A stretch of 64,000 nucleotides of DNA from Vigna angularis (Eukaryota; Streptophyta; Magnoliopsida; Fabales; Fabaceae): assembly GCF_016808095.1 (NCBI RefSeq), contig NC_068970.1, positions 22,302,501 through 22,366,500 of the forward strand, read 5' to 3'. Below are positions 59,507-64,000 of the stretch, one piece after another. The first letter of the stretch is position 1; each line of letters begins with the position of its first letter. A program made the translations under genes and the position numbers. The notes under the pieces are model-generated. The model was given only the letters and a program-made list of their open reading frames with translations. It ran no database searches and had not been told where the DNA came from.

Positions 59507-62500
59507 ATGGAGTTAGGATCATCGGAATCGGAGGCGGCGCTTCCCCTTCCTCTGGCGTCGGAGTCACAGCAACCCTACGTCTCCGAACTCCTATCATTCA
59601 CTCTTGATCGCCTTCACAAGGAGCCCGAACTCCTCCGCGTCGATGCCGACCGCATTCGCCGCCAAATGCAAGAGGTCGCCGTCGCCAATTACCGATCTTT
59701 CATTGCCGCTGCCGACGCCTTAATCGCCATTCGCCACGAAGTCTCCTCCATTGACAACCATCTCGAATCTCTCGTACCTTTCCTATACTCCCGCTTTTCA
59801 TTTCATTTTTTTCTTATATTTCAATTTTCTAGCTTTGCTTATATTAAATTGAAGCTTTAACGAATTGGATTTACTTATTGTTGCAAATGTGATTGTGCTT
59901 CGTACACATCTTAGGAGCATTTCGTTGGGTTGGGATAAAATTAGGTGATTGGGTTCAACTGAGTGTAAAGCGTGTTACTAATTGAATTGGATTGGAAAAC
60001 TTAAGGACATGTGTAGAAAAATCATATTTGTATTGAATGACACTCCTCTTCCTCAATCTGAATCATCATGCTTACAGAAGTAAGTGGAAAACTTAGAAAC
60101 AAGCATATCTGAAAGCAATTCTGACAGTCCTGAATTTTCTAAGGAGCCTGTATTCCCAACCCAATCCCTATTAGTTTGTACTGCGCATCGCTTCTTCTCT
60201 CTCTTTTTCTTCTAATTTATTTATGACACATAACTAATTAACTTAGTGTTAATGTTATTAGAGTTGAACAGGCCCTGGTGTATTTATAACAGAAACCAAC
60301 CCAAGTTCTAATTCCCTGTGCTCACCCTTATTCCTCCTAGCATAAGCAATAAGGAATAACACTCTGCACCAAAAACTTAATCTTGTCCTCTTGGTACTAT
60401 TCTTGTAAGTGGCAACGGATTACCAAGAATTCTTTAAAACCTGGGAGGATCGTGGTGGTGAATAAGAAATTCAGTGATTTAAGAAGGATGATCTCAGATA
60501 GCTATGGCACCAGATTGCTGCACCTTCAACTTTGAATAATTAGACAACATAGGAGTCAGGAGTTTAGGGTTCCACTGTCTCACCTAGGGGGATATTCGGG
60601 CTGATTGAAACATTGTAATCTTGTTCAAATCTGGAATGAGCTGTAATTTCCAAGGTTCATCTTGTCATTGATTTTCCTAGTCGATGATCTACATCTATAG
60701 GGCTGTATTTTAAGAAAATCCCAGTCTCCTGGCTGCTATTCAACGTTTCTGCCATGGTTGGTCGTTGGTACCACCCATAGAAATAACCCAGTCCAAACAT
60801 AACTACGGATAATCTCTTCCTGGCCAGAGACAATAGTGGCTTGAAAACCTTGTAAACAGACTACTTCTTGAAGGAAAGCATCTGCTAAATCTCAGGTATT
60901 AAATTTGTTTAGCTTAGGCGTATAAAGGTAAGCATATTTTGTGAGTCAATCCACTACCACGATGTCCTTACCTTGAGTGTTTGTAATCCCTCAATAAAAT
61001 CCGTGGAAATTAGTAATGATCGCAAATGTTCCGCAGGAGATAAAGTATGACTTTTTTGACTGTTCTGATAAAGCCTTACTGAGGAAAGCTACTGTATGAC
61101 CTCTGTACAGCAAAACAGTCCTGAAATCTTTATCGAATGCATCTAGATATGCAGTCATTTCTGCCCAGGGACAAATCCAGAAATTATTTAATGAGGTGCT
61201 GAAAGAAAATAAGTCTTAATTATAGACTTAAATAGAAGTTAAATAAATCACGGACTTTTAGTTTTTTACTGGAGCAAAATTAAAATTAATTAAAAGCACT
61301 TAATGAAAATTATTTATTATCATACAATAGCTACAGTGTTGTTAAAGAAATTTAAATATGTAAAAAATAAAATACTATTCTAGAAGTGGTGTGGATTACG
61401 CTATGCTGTTGTACAATGACTTTGTATGCTGCTGAACATTGATTACTATAGTTTAGCAACCAATCTCTTGCTCTCATTTAAAAATATAATTGTGGCCCGA
61501 GTTGTAGACCAAAAAGACATAGTAGAAGCTTTAGTGGCAGGAAATAACCTCTGTGATTCTGTGCCATCTTCAGTAGGGACATCAATCTTGTGCAGTTAAA
61601 AAACTTGTGTGAGCAGGATATAAAGTGACGGGAAAATTCTTTTAGAAGCTGTGGCTGAATCCAATATTTTATTACTTAAATAAGTTTGACGAGTGAGCTG
61701 TTGGGCTTTGTAAACTGAAGCATGCTATCTACTTGTTTATGGCAGAAACCGACTCTAATCCCTATGTCGCCTTATCCCTCTTAACGTTCACCTTTTTATT
61801 AGGTTTGATAATGCCTTGACAGACATGTAGACAGATTAGACAGCTTTCCTGCTGCTTCAATGTTTTATCTTGTTCTTTGTCGTTTAATTGCCCAGCTATT
61901 GTGATCATACAATTTCCTTCTCCTTGTCATAACGAATTTCTAATTTTTCTTGTGTGTTTAGTCATAAACATTTGGCATTGAGTATTGATCTCCTCTGTCA
62001 CAGATAAATGAGATCCCAAAGCTGACATCTGGATGTACTGAATTCATAGAATCTGCTGAGCAGATTTTGGAGAAGAGGAAGATGAACCAAACAATGCTAG
62101 CTAATCACAGTACTTTGCTTGACTTGCTGGAAATTCCTCAACTCATGGACACGTATGTTAGAAAAGATAGACATTTTATTACACTCCTGGGATTATCACG
62201 TACTAATGTTCTTTCATATTATGACCAGCACTTCCTTCCTTTGTTAGAAGCCTTGTAAATTACTTTATTTTTGCAGATGTGTACGGAATGGGAATTATGA
62301 TGAAGCCCTAGATTTGGAAGCATTTGTTGCCAAACTTTCAACCATGCATCCAAAGTAATTTTATATGCTTCTTCCATACTGTCTATAAGTCATTTAACTT
62401 TAAAGAAGATTATTTTTCTTCCTGTTATGTGTATTTGTGTGTGTGTGTTTCTGTGATTGTTACTAAATGTTTTTCCTGGGTGCAAAGGTTACCCGTGATT

Positions 62501-63946
62501 CAAGCACTGGCTGCAGAGGTTAGGCTGACTACCCAATCACTTCTTTCTCAGCTTCTACAGAAACTTCGTTCAAATATTCAGGTTTACGCAGTGATTATGA
62601 TTTAATACACAAAGAAATCCCACTTGATTTATCAATAAAAATGTTTTATTTTGTAGTTTCTTATTATTACTATATCTTCCTTTGCTAGTTACCTGAATGC
62701 CTTCGCATTATTGGATATCTACGGCGAATAGGAGTATTTAGTGAATATGGAATGCGTTTGCTGGTAAGATTTAATGATTTTTGTTCAGTGCAGTCTTTCT
62801 TTACCATTTCTTGCTCGTCTCTCACCTCGAAATTTTCAGTTCGGTTGCATCTCGTTGGTCTTCTTTTTACCTTTCATTTGACTAAGCATTTATTTATTTA
62901 TAGTTCTTGAGATGCCGAGAGGCCTGGCTTACTGGTATACTTGAGGATCTAGACCAGACAAATCCATACGAGTACTTAAAAGGGATGATCAACTGTCACA
63001 GAATGCATCTTTTTGATGTCGTTAACCAATATCGAGCAATATTTGCTGATGACACATCAGGTAGCGAGGAAAATTATGATGGTGGACTTCTTTTTAGCTG
63101 GGCAATGCACCAAATTACCTCACACCTGCAAACTTTGAAAGTCATGCTTCCAAAGATATCTGAAGGTGGATCACTGTCAAATATTTTGGATCAGTGCATG
63201 GTGGGCTTCTTCTACCATACTCTGTTGATTTTGAAATTGGAAAGAATTATGATATTTTATAGACTACATAATTAAATTTGAGGCATATTAGATTTCTAGC
63301 CGCTCCCTTTCCCGTGGAAAATTAGGTCAAAGGAGAAGGACACTTAAGTTTGTCCTGCCTGCTAGTACTGCTTGACTAATACAACAAGAAGAGATTACAT
63401 CTAAAACTTCTCTTTTCTGTATCTTTAACAGTACTGTGCCATGGGACTTGGTTGGGTTGGACTAGATTTTCGAGGCTTGCTCCCATCACTTTTTGAAGAG
63501 TAAAACATGCTCCTTTAATGATCTGTTATTATATTAAGCCATAAATTAAAACATTTTTTAATATACATGATGGTTTCTTTACAGAGCTGTTCTGAACTTA
63601 TTCTCCAAAAATATGAGTACTGCAGTAGAGAATTTTCAGGTAATGCTGTGAAGTTTAAATATTTTACATGGCAGTTACTGAAATTGCTTTTATGCATTGA
63701 TCATTGGTTTATGCAAACAAGTCAACATCTAGGGACCCCTTTTTCATTTTTTTCCCAACTAGTTGTCTATCTTTTATGTAGTGATTATGAGATGGATTTG
63801 TTCACAGTTGGTCTTGGATTCACATCGATGGGTTCCCTTGCCAGCAGTTGGCTTTTCTGGAAGTTCTGTTGGTGATGAAAATCACGAGGATGTCACTCCG
63901 CCCTCTAATTTGATGGAGCATCCACCTCTTGCTGTTTTTATTAATG
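59507..63946 (+). CDS. COG8: Conserved oligomeric Golgi complex subunit 8 (partial, 5' part)
   Basis: Nine exons lie in the window: 59507-59773, 62004-62152, 62277-62354, 62488-62581, 62689-62763, 62904-63200, 63432-63499, 63585-63639 and 63808-63946. All have GT-AG borders and consistent phases. They encode 407 residues, and the reading continues past the right edge; I recall plant COG8 as about 570 residues. The start ATG at 59507 gives [20 protein letters not shown]. Key stretches are [96 protein letters not shown] and [23 protein letters not shown]8 belongs to lobe B of the COG tethering complex, which guides retrograde vesicles to Golgi cisternae. No lesion is visible. Intron 1 (2230 bp) contains a retroelement remnant. 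Confidence 0.95.
60430..61190 (-). pseudogene. Ty3-gypsy pol remnant in COG8 intron 1
   Basis: Read on the minus strand, RNase H lies at about 61180-61060 ([15 protein letters not shown]), integrase at about 61010-60890 ([10 protein letters not shown] with shifted VVVD and LTKYAY), its later part at about 60890-60770 ([14 protein letters not shown]) and the post-integrase region at about 60735-60690 ([11 protein letters not shown]). These occur in Ty3-gypsy order (RNase H before integrase) with many frameshifts. It lies antisense to COG8 within the intron. LTRs were not located, though NAGAAACCNAC-like words near 60290 and 61745 might be their traces. Confidence 0.72.
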
Positions 63947-64000
63947 GTGAGTCTAGTAAATGTTTTCTTCTAAATATCTTCATTACTTGTCCATTATCCT

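Noticed and set aside
1..64000. CRISPR arrays, bacterial operons, tRNA or complete rRNA genes
   Set aside because: Nothing of the kind was seen; the only rRNA-like sequence is the 5S-derived part of an LTR.

Overview
This window is AT-rich plant nuclear DNA. Split genes with GT-AG introns, plant-specific families (IQD, DUF1990, F-box/DUF295, COG8, MIR171) and dense nested LTR retrotransposons and DNA transposons all point to a plant. The repeats look like those of a papilionoid legume, perhaps Vigna or Phaseolus. That taxonomic guess is inference from remembered repeat styles and was not tested by a search.

Only five loci look like host genes. They are a MIR171 hairpin (about 5872-6017, +), a short two-exon IQ67-domain gene (20313-20853, -), a four-exon DUF1990/UPF0548 gene (24539-26254, +), a single-exon F-box/DUF295 gene (41192-42331, -), and the 5' two-thirds of COG8, a Golgi tethering subunit (59507 to past the right edge, +). 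They sit far apart and share no obvious pathway.

Most of the rest is mobile DNA. 1-1140 holds two worn LTR ends. 8867-9209 is a palindromic MITE. 9690-14060 is a broken Ty1-copia pol gene into which a 5S-containing, Cassandra-like solo LTR (11152-11571) and a 905-bp CACTA element (11635-12539) have inserted, with further CACTA ends upstream. 14270-15660 is a degenerate tandem array. 16790-18500 is a fold-back element. 21714-23374 is a CACTA-type element carrying a broken, intron-containing piece of a rhomboid-like (RBL14-type) gene. 27587-28948 is a MULE with a perfect 9-bp target duplication. 30930-33560 is a reverse-strand copia wreck, followed by a solo LTR (33574-36166) with two internal minisatellites. 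A relative of that LTR lies at 45490-47684.

The most complex block is 47956-58934. A copia element with matching LTRs and CTTTG target duplications contains a MULE (48864-49911), a second copia LTR and gag, and a 6.9-kb PIF/Harbinger element (51596-58498). The Harbinger element carries three genes: a DDE transposase, a Myb/SANT-like protein, and a third gene resembling the 'putative plant transposon protein' domain family. The transposase and Myb-like genes each have nonsense and frameshift damage. The third gene is almost intact, which makes it the most unusual feature of the window.

The large first intron of COG8 contains a decayed reverse-strand Ty3-gypsy pol. The remaining stretches are AT-rich intergenic DNA with microsatellites and small duplications.
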